This document shows positions 22,190-32,742 of a stretch of DNA of 64,000 nt, piece after piece; the stretch's first letter is position 1, and every line of letters begins with the position of its first letter. The notes under the pieces are model-generated. The model did not search any database. It was not told the origin of the DNA and saw nothing but the letters and a program-made list of their open reading frames with translations. This stretch comes from Cladocopium goreaui (Eukaryota > Sar > Dinophyceae > Suessiales > Symbiodiniaceae), in assembly GCA_947184155.2 (NCBI GenBank), contig CAMXCT020006224.1, positions 256,212 through 320,211 on the forward strand, written 5' to 3'. Both the position numbers and the translations under genes were made by a program.

Positions 22190-22560
22190 CTCTATAAAGT
22201 GGCCAGTCCAGGTAAAACCCCTGAAAAAACAGAATCTATGTTGGACTGGCCACTTTATACCTCCTCCCCAAACAGAGAATGCCTCTATAAAGTGGCCAGT
22301 CCAGGTAAAACCCCTGAAAAAACAGAATCTATGTTGGACTGGCCACTTTATACCCCCTCCCCCAGCAGAGAATGCCTCTATAAAGTGGCCAGCCCAGGTA
22401 AAACACCTGAAAAAACAGAATCTATGTTGGACTGGCCACTTTATACCCCCTCCCCCAACAGAGAATGCCTCTATAAAGTGGCCAGTCCAGGTAAAACCCC
22501 TGAAAAAACACATTTTTACCTGGAATGGCCACTTTATACCCCAGCCAGTGGGCTCCAGGA
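22190..22560 (+). repeat. Hairpin minisatellite, forward arm
   Basis: About four units of roughly 93 bp. Each carries CTATAAAGTGGCCAGTCCAG at one side and the complementary CTGGCCACTTTATA at the other, with TGAAAAAACAG between, so each unit can fold alone. Confidence 0.85.
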
Positions 22561-23530
22561 CTTTGACCCGGAAACGGAAGGGCTGACAACAAGGTAAAGG
22601 GGGAAAACTACAACGGAGAGGTACAACGGGAAGGCTACCACAAGAAAATGAGACATGTCACGTTTATATACGTTTATTGTTTTCAATGTGTCATATAGAT
22701 TGGCGATGATTGGTATATTGAATATGTTGTAGATGTATTTTGGAACATATGTATACCTATGATTCACACATCAATATAAATATATATAAATCATAAACAC
22801 ATGCCAAACCAAAAACTTTTAGCTGAGTATTGTATTCCCAATCTGTTGGCAAATGTCCAGCCGATTCACCATGCGTGACCCAACAAGATTCAAACTATGG
22901 ATTGTTTACTTTTGAAAAAAAATACTGGGTGAATCTACGTATATCTATGACGACAATCTCCCAAAATCATCCTAAAAATCTATGGACATCTATGGACCAA
23001 AACCACGGCCACATGCCCATCCTCTATAAAATGGTTTGCAAGAAAGTTCAGCTCTATAAAGTGGCTTGATCACGTCATTTCTGGCAGCCCCACCCTCTGT
23101 ATAAACTGGCCGGTCCATGCCCATCCTCTATAAAATTGTTTGCAAGAACCAGTAAAAAAATATTTTCGAAAGTAAACAATCCATAGTTTGAATCTTGTTG
23201 GGTCACGCATGGTGAATCGGCTGGACATTTGCCAACAGATTGGGAATACAATACTCAGCTAAAAGTTTTTGGTTTGGCATGTGTTTATGATTTATATATA
23301 TTTATATTGATGTGTGAATCATAGGTATACATATGTTCCAAAATACATCTACAACATATTCAATATACCAATCATCGCCAATCTATATGACACATTGAAA
23401 ACAATAAACGTATATAAACGTGACATGTCTCATTTTCTTGTGGTAGCCTTCCCGTTGTACCTCTCCGTTGTAGTTTTCCCCCTTTACCTTGTTGTCAGCC
23501 CTTCCGTTTCCGGGTCAAAGTCCTGGAGCC
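22560..23530. repeat. Central inverted repeat of the transposon
   Basis: 22565-22925 and 23165-23530 are essentially exact reverse complements, including GTTGTAGATGTATTTTGGAA and ATTGTTTACTTT. About 240 bp of unique sequence lies between. With the flanking arrays the palindrome covers about 2 kb. Confidence 0.85.
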
Positions 23531-23539
23531 CACTGGCTG

Positions 23540-24175
23540 GGGTATAAAGTGGCCAGTCCAACATAGATTCTGTTTTTTCAGGGGTTTTACCTGGACTGGC
23601 CACTTTATAGAGGCATTCTCTGTGGGGGGAGGGGGTATAAAGTGGCCAGTCCAACATAGATTCTGTTTTTTCAGGGGTTTTACCTGGACTGGCCACTTTA
23701 TAGAGGCATTCTCTGTTGGGGGAGGGGGTATAAAGTGGCCAGTCCAACATAGATTCTGTTTTTTCAGGGTTTTACCTGGACTGGCCACTTTATAGAGGCA
23801 TTCTCTGTTGGGGGAGGGGGTATAAAGTGGCCATTCCAAAAGATGTGTTTTTTCAGGGGTTTTACCTGGACTGGCCACTTTATAGAGGCATTCTCTGTTG
23901 GGGGAGGGGGTATAAAGTGGCCATTCCAGGTAAAAATGTGTTTTTTCAGGGGTTTTACCTGGACTGGGCCACTTTATAGAGGCATTCTCTGTTGGGGGAG
24001 GGGGTATAAAGTGGCCATTCCAGGTAAAAATGTGTTTTTTCAGGGGTTTTACCTGGACTGGCCACTTTATAGAGGCATTCTCTGTTGGGGGAGGGGGTAT
24101 AAAGTGGCCAGTCCAACATAGATTCGGTTTTTTCAGGGGTTTTACCTGGACTGGCCACTGTATAGAGAAGAAGAT
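23540..24175 (-). repeat. Hairpin minisatellite, reverse arm
   Basis: The same unit as 22190-22560 in opposite orientation, about seven copies, some with GGCCATTCCA in place of GGCCAGTCCA. A further half copy lies at 24310-24375. Confidence 0.85.
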
Positions 24176-25309
24176 TTCCCTTGAAAAATTCCTCGGGGTG
24201 AATGGGGTCCTGGGCGCGCCGCGCGCCAAAAAGGTGTCAAAATTGGAGCCATTTTGGCGCGCGCGGCGCAACCAGGACCCCTTTCACCCCAAGGACCCCT
24301 TTCAAAGGAAAGTGTGTTAGAGGCATTCTCTGTTGGGGGAGGGGGTATAAAGTGGCCAGTCCAACATAGATTTTGTTTTACCATAGATTCTTTTAACGAC
24401 TTCGATATAGATATTTGTCTGGCTGTCGGTTTCGTTCGGTTTCGAAGTCATTCGAAGTCTTTTGGGTTCCCCATCGATGAGATCGATGATATTCCCCCAA
24501 GGTTTGAACGTGGCCCCTCAACTTTATAGACAATCATGTCGATGCTGCCATCGTCGCGATTAAGAAAATCATCGCTACTACAACGATCGTTGTTTAGCCG
24601 GAAATCCACATTATAGTGCCACTGTTCTGCACAAGTATTACTATCTGGATGTTCGGCATCTCACTTTATAGTCATGGGACATGTTCACAAGTACCCTCAA
24701 AAACCTGCATCGAGTTTTATGTTTTTACGCGGCCAGGCGACTTTATACAAACGTTGGATTTTGACTTTATAGACAAAACATGTTGGCTTTCCACTTTATA
24801 GACTCCAGACATGTGGCCATTCCAGTTTATACCAGGCTATTCTCTATAAAGTCGGCCGCAAAGCATCTAGCGGGCTATACATGGGGGATCAAAGCACATC
24901 ATGTTCACTTTTGGAGGTTCAGATGTCGAAAAAGTGCACGCCGTTGCGGCGCGAAGCACATTTCGAAGTCAAAATGTACAAAACACACCAGCGTCGGACC
25001 ACTTTTGGAAGTTGAGATGTCGAAAAAGTGCACGCCGTTGTGGCGCGAAGCACGTTTCGAAGTCAAAATGTACAAAGCACACCATGTTCGGACCACTTTT
25101 GGAAGTTGAGATGTTGAAAAAGTGCACGCCGTTGCGGCGCGAAGCACATTTCCAAGTCAAAATGTACAAAGCACACCATGTTCGGACCACTTTTGGAAGT
25201 TGAGATGTGGTAAAAGTGCACGCGGTTGTGGCGCGAAGCACATTTCGAAGTCAAAATGTTGAAAACACAAGGGGTTCGGACCACTTTTAGACGTTCAGAT
25301 GTCGTTTCG

Positions 25310-25860
25310 CGTGGCAGGCGCAAGGGATTGTGCACCTTGTCAAAAGTGAGCAAAACGTGAGGGTTTTGTAGCTTTTCCAAAAACGATGGTAGGCGTGGGA
25401 CATTTGAAGAAGAGCTGCAAAGATGCATTTTCCGCGGCAGGCGCAGTACAAGAGACATGTTCATCAGAGCTGTTAGGAGGTCCGGGCGCTGATTTCCTGA
25501 GAAGGGTTGCATTTTGGAGCATCAGATCTTCAGTTTTGGTTAGATGATTTTGCGTGACTGGCATCACTTTTTCATGGCATGCGCGGTACTTTAGACAGCA
25601 TTGAGTGGAAAAATCGCAAAACGCATTGGTATGAGGCCGTCAGCTCTGCACTCAACTTTTCATTTTTTGAAGGAAGTCTCGCAGAATTGCTTCGTTTTTT
25701 GATGTTGTCAATTTAACAAATGAGGAAGTCTCGCAGAATTGCTTCGTTTTTGACGTTGTCAGGTGCAAAAATTGAGGAAGTCTCGCTGAATTGCTGCGTT
25801 TTTGATGTTGTCGAGTTCAAAAACTGAGGAAGTCTTGCAGAATAGCTTCGCCTTCAAGCT
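25310..25860. repeat. 52-bp tandem repeat (25670-25855)
   Basis: GAGGAAGTCTCGCAGAATTG followed by CTTCGTTTTT and GTTGTC recurs at 25671, 25722, 25774 and 25826. Nothing was recognised in 25310-25670. Confidence 0.75.
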
Positions 25861-25871
25861 TGCAGATAGAC

Positions 25872-25902
<31 letters not shown>

Positions 25903-26083
25903 TAGATAGATTAGATAGATAGATTAGATTTAGATTAGATTAGATTAGATTAGATTTAGATTAGATTAGATTAGACTAGATTAGATTAGATTAGGTTAGA
26001 TTAGATTAGATTAGATAAGATAGATAGATAGATTAGGATAAGATAAGATTAGATTAGATTAGGTAGATAGATAGATAGATTAA
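25860..26083. repeat. GATA and TTAGA microsatellite
   Basis: GATAGATA then a long run of AGATTAGATTAG units. Confidence 0.85.
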
Positions 26084-26172
26084 GTCAGAGAAAGAGAGAG
26101 AAAGAGAGGAAACCTCAACCACCTTTCGGTCCATCAGTGGCTTCGCTCTGCCATCCGTGATTCACAACAACC
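26083..26172 (+). repeat. Microsatellite-linked dispersed repeat, copy 2
   Basis: Matches 4447-4547, again directly downstream of a GATA-type microsatellite, and lies about 110 bp before the S1-S2 exon of A. Confidence 0.7.
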
Positions 26173-26279
26173 AACCTCTCCTATAGGTTTCCTATTTCTG
26201 AAACTTCCGCCCCCGCCTTGTGCGTTACTACTGGTAGTTTACAATGAAGATTGAGGTCCCACAGTGATTGATTTCACAG

Positions 26280-26680
26280 CTAAGGCTTTGCACCTTTTCA
26301 TAGTTCAGCGAGAACTCTTGGGAGATGAGATGCCGGCCACAGGCACTTCACAGGCGCTACTCATGGCCTATGAAAAAGCCAAGAAACCTGTTTCGACCTC
26401 CCAGCGGTGGGTCAGCATTGTTACGGCGCTGTCTACAGCAGCCATCATTGTCAGTTTCTTGTCCTCAACATGCCAGACTGAGGCAGGCCACACTTCCCAC
26501 ACTCTCGCCATTCTGGACCTGCTGAAGCCCACTTCCCCATACACCCCAGTTGAAGTTTCAAACCGAGGTTTCGCTTTCATGGGCATCTCCCTGGACACTG
26601 ATCCAGATTGGCCAGGGTGGATCATTCTGGATGGCATTTGTGCGATTATTTTTGTTGCGGAGGTGGTTGTGAAATCTTTT
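26280..26680 (+). CDS. A exon S1-S2 of the voltage-sensor domain
   Basis: It encodes KALHLFIVQRELLGDEMPAT, then S1 (SIVTALSTAAIIVSFLSS), a variable loop, FAFMGISLDTDPDWPGW, and S2 (IILDGICAIIFVAEVVVKSF). S2 has the acidic residue and VVVK expected of voltage sensors. The loop between S1 and the FMGI block differs completely from B and might hide a short intron. The exon ends at TTT followed by a GC donor, where B has GT; phase 0 gives KSF joined to VLTPSEYFFGRD. Confidence 0.8.
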
Positions 26681-27122
26681 GCGCCTTGACTGAGCACCGA
26701 AAACCATGGCAAGTGGTACTTGACCACAATTGATGGTAGTCGTGGTCAAGACACGTTTCGAGTCGTGGCTAAGACACTATCAGTGTCATGGTTTAACAAG
26801 ATGGTGTGGCATTTCAACATGTTCAAAAACAACTACAATATCGTGAGTAGACATGGTCCTGCTGGTCAAGATTCCGTTACTGGGGATAAGATTGACGATG
26901 CAGCATGTCATTAAGTTTCAACACTCATTCCACTTGTAGGATTACAAATGCCTCTGAGGAAGGCTCAGGAGATCGCAGAAGCACATCCAAACATGTCTGA
27001 AATTTTCTGAAACCTGCTGTTTGCATTATTTCCCGTGATTTGTGAGAAGGCGTCATTGATAGCCAAACGCATCCCTGCTGTGGGACGCATTGTTCATGCA
27101 ATACGTGCCTCTGAGTTGTCAG

Positions 27123-27209
27123 GTGCTTACACCGTCTGAATATTTTTTTGGGCGTGACTGCGTCTGGAACTTGTTCGATGTGGGCCTCTCTTTCGTGACT
27201 TGGCTTTGT
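27123..27209 (+). CDS. A exon S3a (YFFGRDCVWNLFDV)
   Basis: An 87-nt phase-0 exon between GTCAG and a GT donor, same length as B. SEYFFGRDCVWNLFDVGLS matches the S2-S3 turn and the W-N-FD start of S3 in voltage-gated cation channels. Confidence 0.85.
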
Positions 27210-27271
27210 GTTCTTTCACAGCGGATGTGGTTCGATCCGAACAGTTTTGTTGGTTTTTGCGACTACGTTAG

Positions 27272-27327
27272 GTGGCGGTGACTGAAATCATCCTAAGCGT
27301 CTTGTTTGTCAGTGCTGGTGCCCAAAC
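27272..27327 (+). CDS. A exon S3b (VAVTEIILSVLF)
   Basis: A 56-nt exon after TTAG that completes S3 with VAVTEIILSVLFVSAGAQ. A GA donor (CAAAC followed by GAATCT) in phase 2, the same in B, gives a frame-correct join to the S4 exon. Confidence 0.75.
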
Positions 27328-27507
27328 GAATCTTGGCAAATTTTGGCAAAACATGGCAAGAGCACCGAGAACCATGAGGCATGTTTGAAACCGATTGAAG
27401 CATGCTTGGACCGAAATAATCCAACACATCTTTGGAATCTATGAGCGTCTATGAACATCCATGAGCACCCGAGACCGGTACAGCACCGTGTTGCACGGTG
27501 TTTCCAG

Positions 27508-27633
27508 GCGGGCGGCCCTGGCGCTTCGTGGGCTCCGGCTCGCCCGAATGGCTCGCCTGGCGAAACTGATGCGAATGCCGTTGCTCGAGGAGTTAGCAAA
27601 TCTCATCTCGGGCCCTTCAGCCGCATCAGCGCA
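27508..27633 (+). CDS. A exon S4: voltage sensor
   Basis: It follows TTCCAG and encodes RAALALRGLRLARMARLA and KLMRMPLLEELANLISG. Arg or Lys occurs at every third position over six turns, the hallmark of an S4 voltage sensor. The exon is nucleotide-identical to B. Its end is ambiguous: GC donors after GAGTTA (phase 0) or after TCGG (phase 1). Confidence 0.85.
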
Positions 27634-27928
27634 TGGGCGCATGAGCCGGTCTGAACAACAAGTCTGAACTTGGAGAAAGCATGTCACACAGAAGAGAGAG
27701 AGAGAGAGAGCATGTGACTCTGTGATGTATCATTGCATCACTTCAGAGTATGATGAGTATGTGTCAATATGAGTATCGACAAACCACATCGGAATCTTAC
27801 GCACTCCTTTGCGTGCGATGCATTGCTTCATATTTGAGCCCGTGTGAGGCTTTGTCATCAGTGCCTGGTCCTCAGCAAGGATGGCAAAGCTGCAAGCTAA
27901 TACGCCATATGTGCCCTGTGATTGTGAG

Positions 27929-27975
27929 GTTCGATCACTTTCTGGGTGATGATCTTTTTGTGGCTCATTGTTTAT
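27929..27975 (+). CDS. A exon S5 (FWVMIFLWLIVY), 1 nt shorter than in B
   Basis: A 47-nt block after TGTGAG encoding the hydrophobic S5 core FWVMIFLWLIVY, ending at a GC donor. B has 48 nt because of one extra T in the CTTT run. With a phase-1 S4 junction A reads GSITFWV; with phase 0 only B reads VRSLFWV. The pair cannot share one junction unless one copy is shifted. Confidence 0.7.
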
Positions 27976-28094
27976 GCTGCTGCCTCAGCCGTTGCCAAAG
28001 CCAAGCCTTGTAACACTACGCGCACTGATGCTGTTGAATGTCGCAGCAGGCGTGCATAACTTTTATCGCCCGGCCTCCAGTGTGATACCCTGAG

Positions 28095-28257
28095 GTTATT
28101 GCTCTTGGTTTCCGGGCTGGTGTCCAAACAGTCTCGCAATCAACTACGGACAGATGTGGCTATGGAGACTATTATGAGTTCAAGCTCCCGGACTTGGACG
28201 GCGACGATGATGGCATGACGGGCATGACGGGCATGACGGACCCGCCTCTCCCACCCG
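28095..28257 (+). CDS. A exon: extracellular pore turret
   Basis: It starts after TGAG in phase 0 with VIALGFRAGVQTVSQS, then RCGYGDYYEF, an acidic run, three GMT repeats and PPLPPG. B has RCGYGDFYNW and PPLPPG but no GMT repeats. It ends in phase 1 at a GT donor; B has GC. Cysteines suit a turret disulphide. Confidence 0.8.
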
Positions 28258-28372
28258 GTTGCTGCTCACCCAAAGCATGATGCATGTTCTCATTGTTCTC
28301 GTTTTCTTCAGCTATTTTAGATTCTTGATGACCTCAAGGGCTGGTTCAAGCTGCAAAAGCGATTCAACCAAG

Positions 28373-28471
28373 GCAAACTGCACTACATGTATGGCGTGGA
28401 GTTTTGCGGCTCCGTCTTTGGTTGCATGTTCTCTATCTTCCGATGCATGATCAGCGAGTGCACGTCCAAAG
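28373..28471 (+). CDS. A exon: pore loop (FGCMFSIFRCMISECTSKG)
   Basis: A 99-nt exon after CCAAG, same length as B. It encodes KLHYMYGVEFCGSVFGCMF and SIFRCMISECTSK. The pore helix SIFRCM followed by ISE puts a glutamate at the selectivity-filter position of voltage-gated Ca/Na channels. It ends at a GC donor in phase 1, matching the next exon. An open stretch upstream (ILDDLKGWFKLQKRFNQ) could extend it but is absent from B. Confidence 0.85.
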
Positions 28472-28479
28472 GCAATGGG

Positions 28480-30235
28480 CCGGGGGTTTCGAGCTCCTTT
28501 GTATTGATTGCTCCAGCTGATTATATAGCTGATTGTTCCAATAGATTCCAATTTGGCAAATCCACTAGATGCGCGAACTCATGATGATTCTGCCTTGTGT
28601 TTGTGAAACCTGGTTTGGCTGGACCATGCCGTACATTGCCGACTGCAACATGTTGCCGCACATTGTCACGCATTGTAACACATTGCACACAGAACGACAA
28701 ATAATTCTATGTCATACACACCTAGGACGTCCTAGGACCCACAGGAGGTCACGATTCGGACCCGTCAAATATAGATATAGAGATAACATAGTATTGCAAA
28801 CATGTTTGTCTGCACATTCTGGTTCCATCGGGCTGATTCTTGCGTCACCTGGTTGTGCTTATATTTTCCAAATCTGGTTCGCCTTCTCAAGTCACCCCCC
28901 TCTTCAGTACCCAATGATCATCAATGATCTTTTCATGGGAACTGGATTGTGAAGTCTCCGCTGCCCCTGTGAGCCTACTGCAAGAAGCTAAATAAGGATG
29001 CTCTCTATGTTGAACAAGATACGTGGAAAACCAAATGAGCCCTACCACACAATTTTCTATAAAAATCCCAGGGAAGCTTGCAGTGATGGCCTGTGTAAAT
29101 TTTGCGCTTGTTCTGCAGGCATCCGCAGGCTTTTCTAGGCAAATACATATGTATTGCCTGGCCAGGGTCTCCAAGAGATATGTATATGTATGTATGTTTA
29201 TATTTATGTTTATATTTATATTGTTTTGAAATATAGAGAAGTAAATAAATAAAAAACAAATATATGCATGGGCCGATAGTGAATGTTGAAAAATGGCTCT
29301 GGGTGCCACGCCGAGTAATTCTACATGTTTAGGCTGGTGTGATGGTTCTGCTTATATGGTCTCTTCTCTTTACTTTCTTTCCCTTGTATATTATGTTCTC
29401 CCCTTATTTTCTCCCGTTTCATGGTTGGTGTATTCCAAGGGTGCTCACAATAGCTGCAAGAAGTCTCCATTTTCGGGCATCTTCCGAACTACCGGGTAAC
29501 TACCCCGAATTATAAAATTAATTTCACATCAAAGATGGAAAGGAAAAGGAAACGGAGAAGAGAAAGGAAAAGGGGAGAGAAACAAACAAGACATAGGGTT
29601 GAGGTGGTTTTTATATTGAAGGCGCCCACTTTTCATTGGGAGGGGGACACCACACCGGGGGGGGGAGGGTACCCTTTGCGAGCTTCCAAAATTATTTAAT
29701 ACACACTGAGAAGCTGTGTGAAACCCACTAGCTGTCATGCGGAAAGAATCACCAAACATTAAATCAGTGACAGAGTCTGTGGGATCACTGCCAACGAAGA
29801 CGCCCACATTCTCTGGTGATGCATTGGGAGACGTCCTGATGTGTACCTGCAAAACTAGACAAGCTGTTCCCATCAGGCTGTTTCAGGTAGTAGACCAGGT
29901 CGTTCATTTAATTTTCGCTTGATTCAGATTTTACTGTCAGGGTGGATTCTTAGGTACTACGCAGGCGACAGCTATTTCAACATTCTAAAGTTCGAATTCA
30001 AAGTAAGAAATTAGTCCCAACAGCGTGAACGGGCACAGCCTCACTGACTTGCGAGTGCCGTCTGTGCGCTTTGTGGCGCGCATGGAGTTGGAGCCGGCCT
30101 TCCGGTGTAAAATGAGGTATCGCAATACCTCGGAATCATGACGGGACTTGGTGCCTGTGGGAATTTGGCTTCCAGCTGGGCCACCCCCTCCCTTTTCCTT
30201 CCCGTCCTTTTTCCTCCTCCTCTTCCTCCCCCTTC
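28480..30235. other. Intron of A between pore and S6 (part 1)
   Basis: No block shared with B. A short AT/TTTATAT run lies at 29165-29225. The frames are short and not supported. Confidence 0.5.
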
Positions 30236-30700
30236 CTCCCCCACCATACTACTACTACTGTTACTACTACTACTACTACTATTAATCCTAGTACTACCAC
30301 TACTACTATTGCTACTACTACTACTATTATTACTACTACTACTACTACTACTAATCCTACTACTACCACTACTACTATTGCTACTACTACTACTACTAGT
30401 AGTACTAGTACTATTACTAGTAACTACTACTAGCAACTACTACTAGTAACGAGTACTACGACGAGTACTACGACGAGTACTACGACTATGACTACTACTA
30501 CCTACTACTACTTCTACTACTACATAACTACAGCTACTACTACTACTACTACTGCTACTACTACTACTACTGCTACTACTACTATTACTACTACTACTAC
30601 TACTACTACTAGTACTAGTACTAGTACTAGTACCTACTACTACGATTACGACGACGACGACGACGACGACGAGGACTACTACTAGTACTAGTACTACGAC
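30235..30700. repeat. TAC trinucleotide tract
   Basis: About 460 bp of (TAC)n with ACTAGT and TACGACGAG variants; stop-free in several frames. Confidence 0.9.
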
Positions 30701-31640
30701 ACTAAGTGCCCCAATGCTGGGTGTCGAAAAGAGAAGTGTAACTGGCAACATGTCATATGGCAATGTCATCACAGGCCTGAGGTGAGGAGGTCGGTGCCTA
30801 GCAGCTACGATATGGTTGGTGTTGACATTCCCGGATCCCATGACCCAAACAGTTAAAGGTTGCGTCGTGCCGAAGCGAATGCTGATCATGTCTCTTCATC
30901 TGCTCCTTTTGGCGATGCTACCGCCGCGGCGGTGTGTTCAAGCGGCGGCTGAGTGCGAGTGGTCAGTGCCTGTGGTCAAGCGTTGCTTCGGTTGTGTTGA
31001 CCTGGCGCCTCTTCAGTGGCGATAGATCTGCAATATCGTACAAGCGCAATGTAGTGGCCCTACCCCACGCGCAAGATCTATGGTATCGCCAATGGACTTC
31101 TGTGCTTGGTTCGCTCGGGCCATGGTGGCGGTGCGAAAAGGAACAGACGCTATGTGAGTCCAGCCAGATGGGTTGGAAAAAGGCGATTTGCAACCTGCTA
31201 TCAGAAGAACATGAAGACAATGCTCAGTCATATTTGCAAATGCGTACGCCGTTTTTGTCAGTTTTCCTGCATTCCCTGTCAGTTGTGCCGTTTGAGCTAT
31301 TCAACATTTTTGTGAAAGGGATAGGAACCAAAAGCCGGTTTTGAAAGGTTCACTTGCTCACGCCTTGGGGGGTGATGCTGGTGGATCAGCAAGCAACAAC
31401 AAAAGAGCGCTTCTTGATGGCGTGACCAAATTGTTTAAGCAGCGCTGTGGAGCTGATTTTGGGAAAAAGGACATGTCTCCCAAGACTGAGAAGCCACTTC
31501 TTACCCACACGATTCTTGGGTCGAAGTGGCTAAGAAAAAGCAAGTGCCAACGAACAAGGAGCAACATGATATATTTATATAATGACCTTGTGACCGTGGT
31601 CAACACGTGTAGGAATGGAAATTCTTCTGGCCGTCCTTCC
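30700..31640 (+). pseudogene. Decayed ORF fragments, possible retroelement origin
   Basis: A Cys-rich stretch (KCPNAGCRKEKCNWQH) is followed by open frames at 30934-31344 and 31341-31643, the last with GGDAGGSASNNKRALLDG. The style resembles ORF1-type proteins of dinoflagellate LINEs, but I see no diagnostic domain and call it only as unexplained coding-like sequence within the pore-to-S6 intron. Confidence 0.3.
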
Positions 31641-32029
31641 TGATCAAGTTTCAGTGACGCACCACAAGAACGCCAAATTCATTTTGACATTGAACAACAG
31701 CAACAACAGCAGCAGCAACAACAATATCATCATCAATATAACAATGGTTTTTGGTGAGGAAAGGAAAGTGGGGAGACAACACGTGGCGGGAAATTGTTGG
31801 GAGATAAAGAAGAAACAAAAGGAGAACACATCTGGAGACAATTTGGGAAGAACAGAACATAAGGAGAGAAAATGGGGGTGGGGGTGGTGGGAAACATGTG
31901 CAAAAAGTAGGGAGAAGCAAACCAGAACCATCACCCCAGCCTGAAGACTATATCGGGGGTTCGCCATTTTTTTTGCAATTAGTAATGCGTTTCCCAGTAT
32001 CTTCTCACTGTACCGCAGGAGTATGCAAT

Positions 32030-32134
32030 CTCACACACACATACATACATGCATACATGCATGCATGCATACATACATACATAAATAATTAAATAAATAA
32101 AAATATATATATATATATGATATATATATATATT

Positions 32135-32165
<31 letters not shown>

Positions 32166-32225
32166 ACACGTATTTAATACGTATATATGCACATATGTTT
32201 ATACAATTTTATACACAAACGCATG
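32030..32225. repeat. ACAT and TA microsatellite
   Basis: ACATACATGCATGC then about 100 bp of TATATATA. Confidence 0.85.
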
Positions 32226-32531
32226 TATATTTGTTTCTAAGAAGGTGGACAATGAGCAGAACATGAATCACAATTTTTTGTGTCTTTGAATTACGAACGT
32301 TTGGAGTATGAACCTTGAAGACCTTGAAGTGCATCTTCATCAGCAATCAAATTGTTTGAACGCATTGGTGTGTTGGTGACATGTTAGCGAGACCAGGGCA
32401 ATGCTGATAAATTGGATTATCGTTTGGTAGCTATTGCGTTGTCAAACCGATAAAGGCACAGAAACCACGGAGAAATGCAGTATTTGTTGGGGAAAAACAT
32501 CGGGCCAACTTCTGTCGTCCAAGATCTGGAG

Positions 32532-32605
32532 GTGGCAGGTCGCTGACCATGATCTTTAGCGATGGATTTGGTATCCAGTTCGACGTGTTCTATGCAGCAG
32601 CTATG
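32532..32605 (+). CDS. A exon S6a (GRSLTMIFSDGFGIQF)
   Basis: A 74-nt exon after TGGAG, nucleotide-identical to B. It reads GRSLTMIFSDGFGIQFDV then FYAAAM and enters S6. The GT donor after ATG is phase 0. Confidence 0.8.
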
Positions 32606-32742
32606 GTAGTAGCACCCTGTCTTTAAATACAAACATGGCAGGCGTTTCCGCGTAAAGGTTTGCAGAACAATTCGAAACCCGATGATGCTTGAAATCTCGT
32701 TTGTGACAACTTTGGCCACCTATGGCCGCCTGATAATCCAAG

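Larger units (their letters stand above)
21669..24889. mobile_element. 3.22-kb non-autonomous TIR transposon with nested palindromes
   Basis: The ends are a perfect 16-bp inverted repeat, ATCCCCCATGTATAGC. The 8 bp CAAAGCAC flank it on both sides (21661-21668 and 24890-24897) and occur once in intact units of the host array. An 8-bp duplication is typical of hAT-like transposases, but the TIR start is not a standard hAT end. Inside: a field of CTTTATAG words, two hairpin arrays facing each other and a unique centre. No transposase frame was seen. Confidence 0.85.
21105..25310 (+). mobile_element. D element, copy 2, split by a transposon
   Basis: The head (21105-21360) matches D copy 1: GAAGTC-AAACTTCCGACAATATGG, GCGCGAAAAGGTAGGAAAG, GTGGCTCCGGAGGGTCG. 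The 94-bp array occupies 21360-21668 and resumes at 24890-25300 before the same right end, GTTCAGATGTCG. Between the halves lies the 3.2-kb element described separately. Joining the two halves at the duplicated 8 bp restores a continuous array. Confidence 0.8.

Noticed and set aside
24240-24262. GAGCCATTTTGG near a GC-rich hairpin as a possible spliced-leader relic
   Set aside because: Only 12 bases agree, and it continues as GCGCGCG, part of a local inverted repeat around GGCGCGC.
22199-24271. Repeated frames with MASPGKTPEKTESMLDW-type units as a repeat protein
   Set aside because: The unit is self-complementary and lies in both orientations inside the TIR element; spacing and frame are not kept between units.
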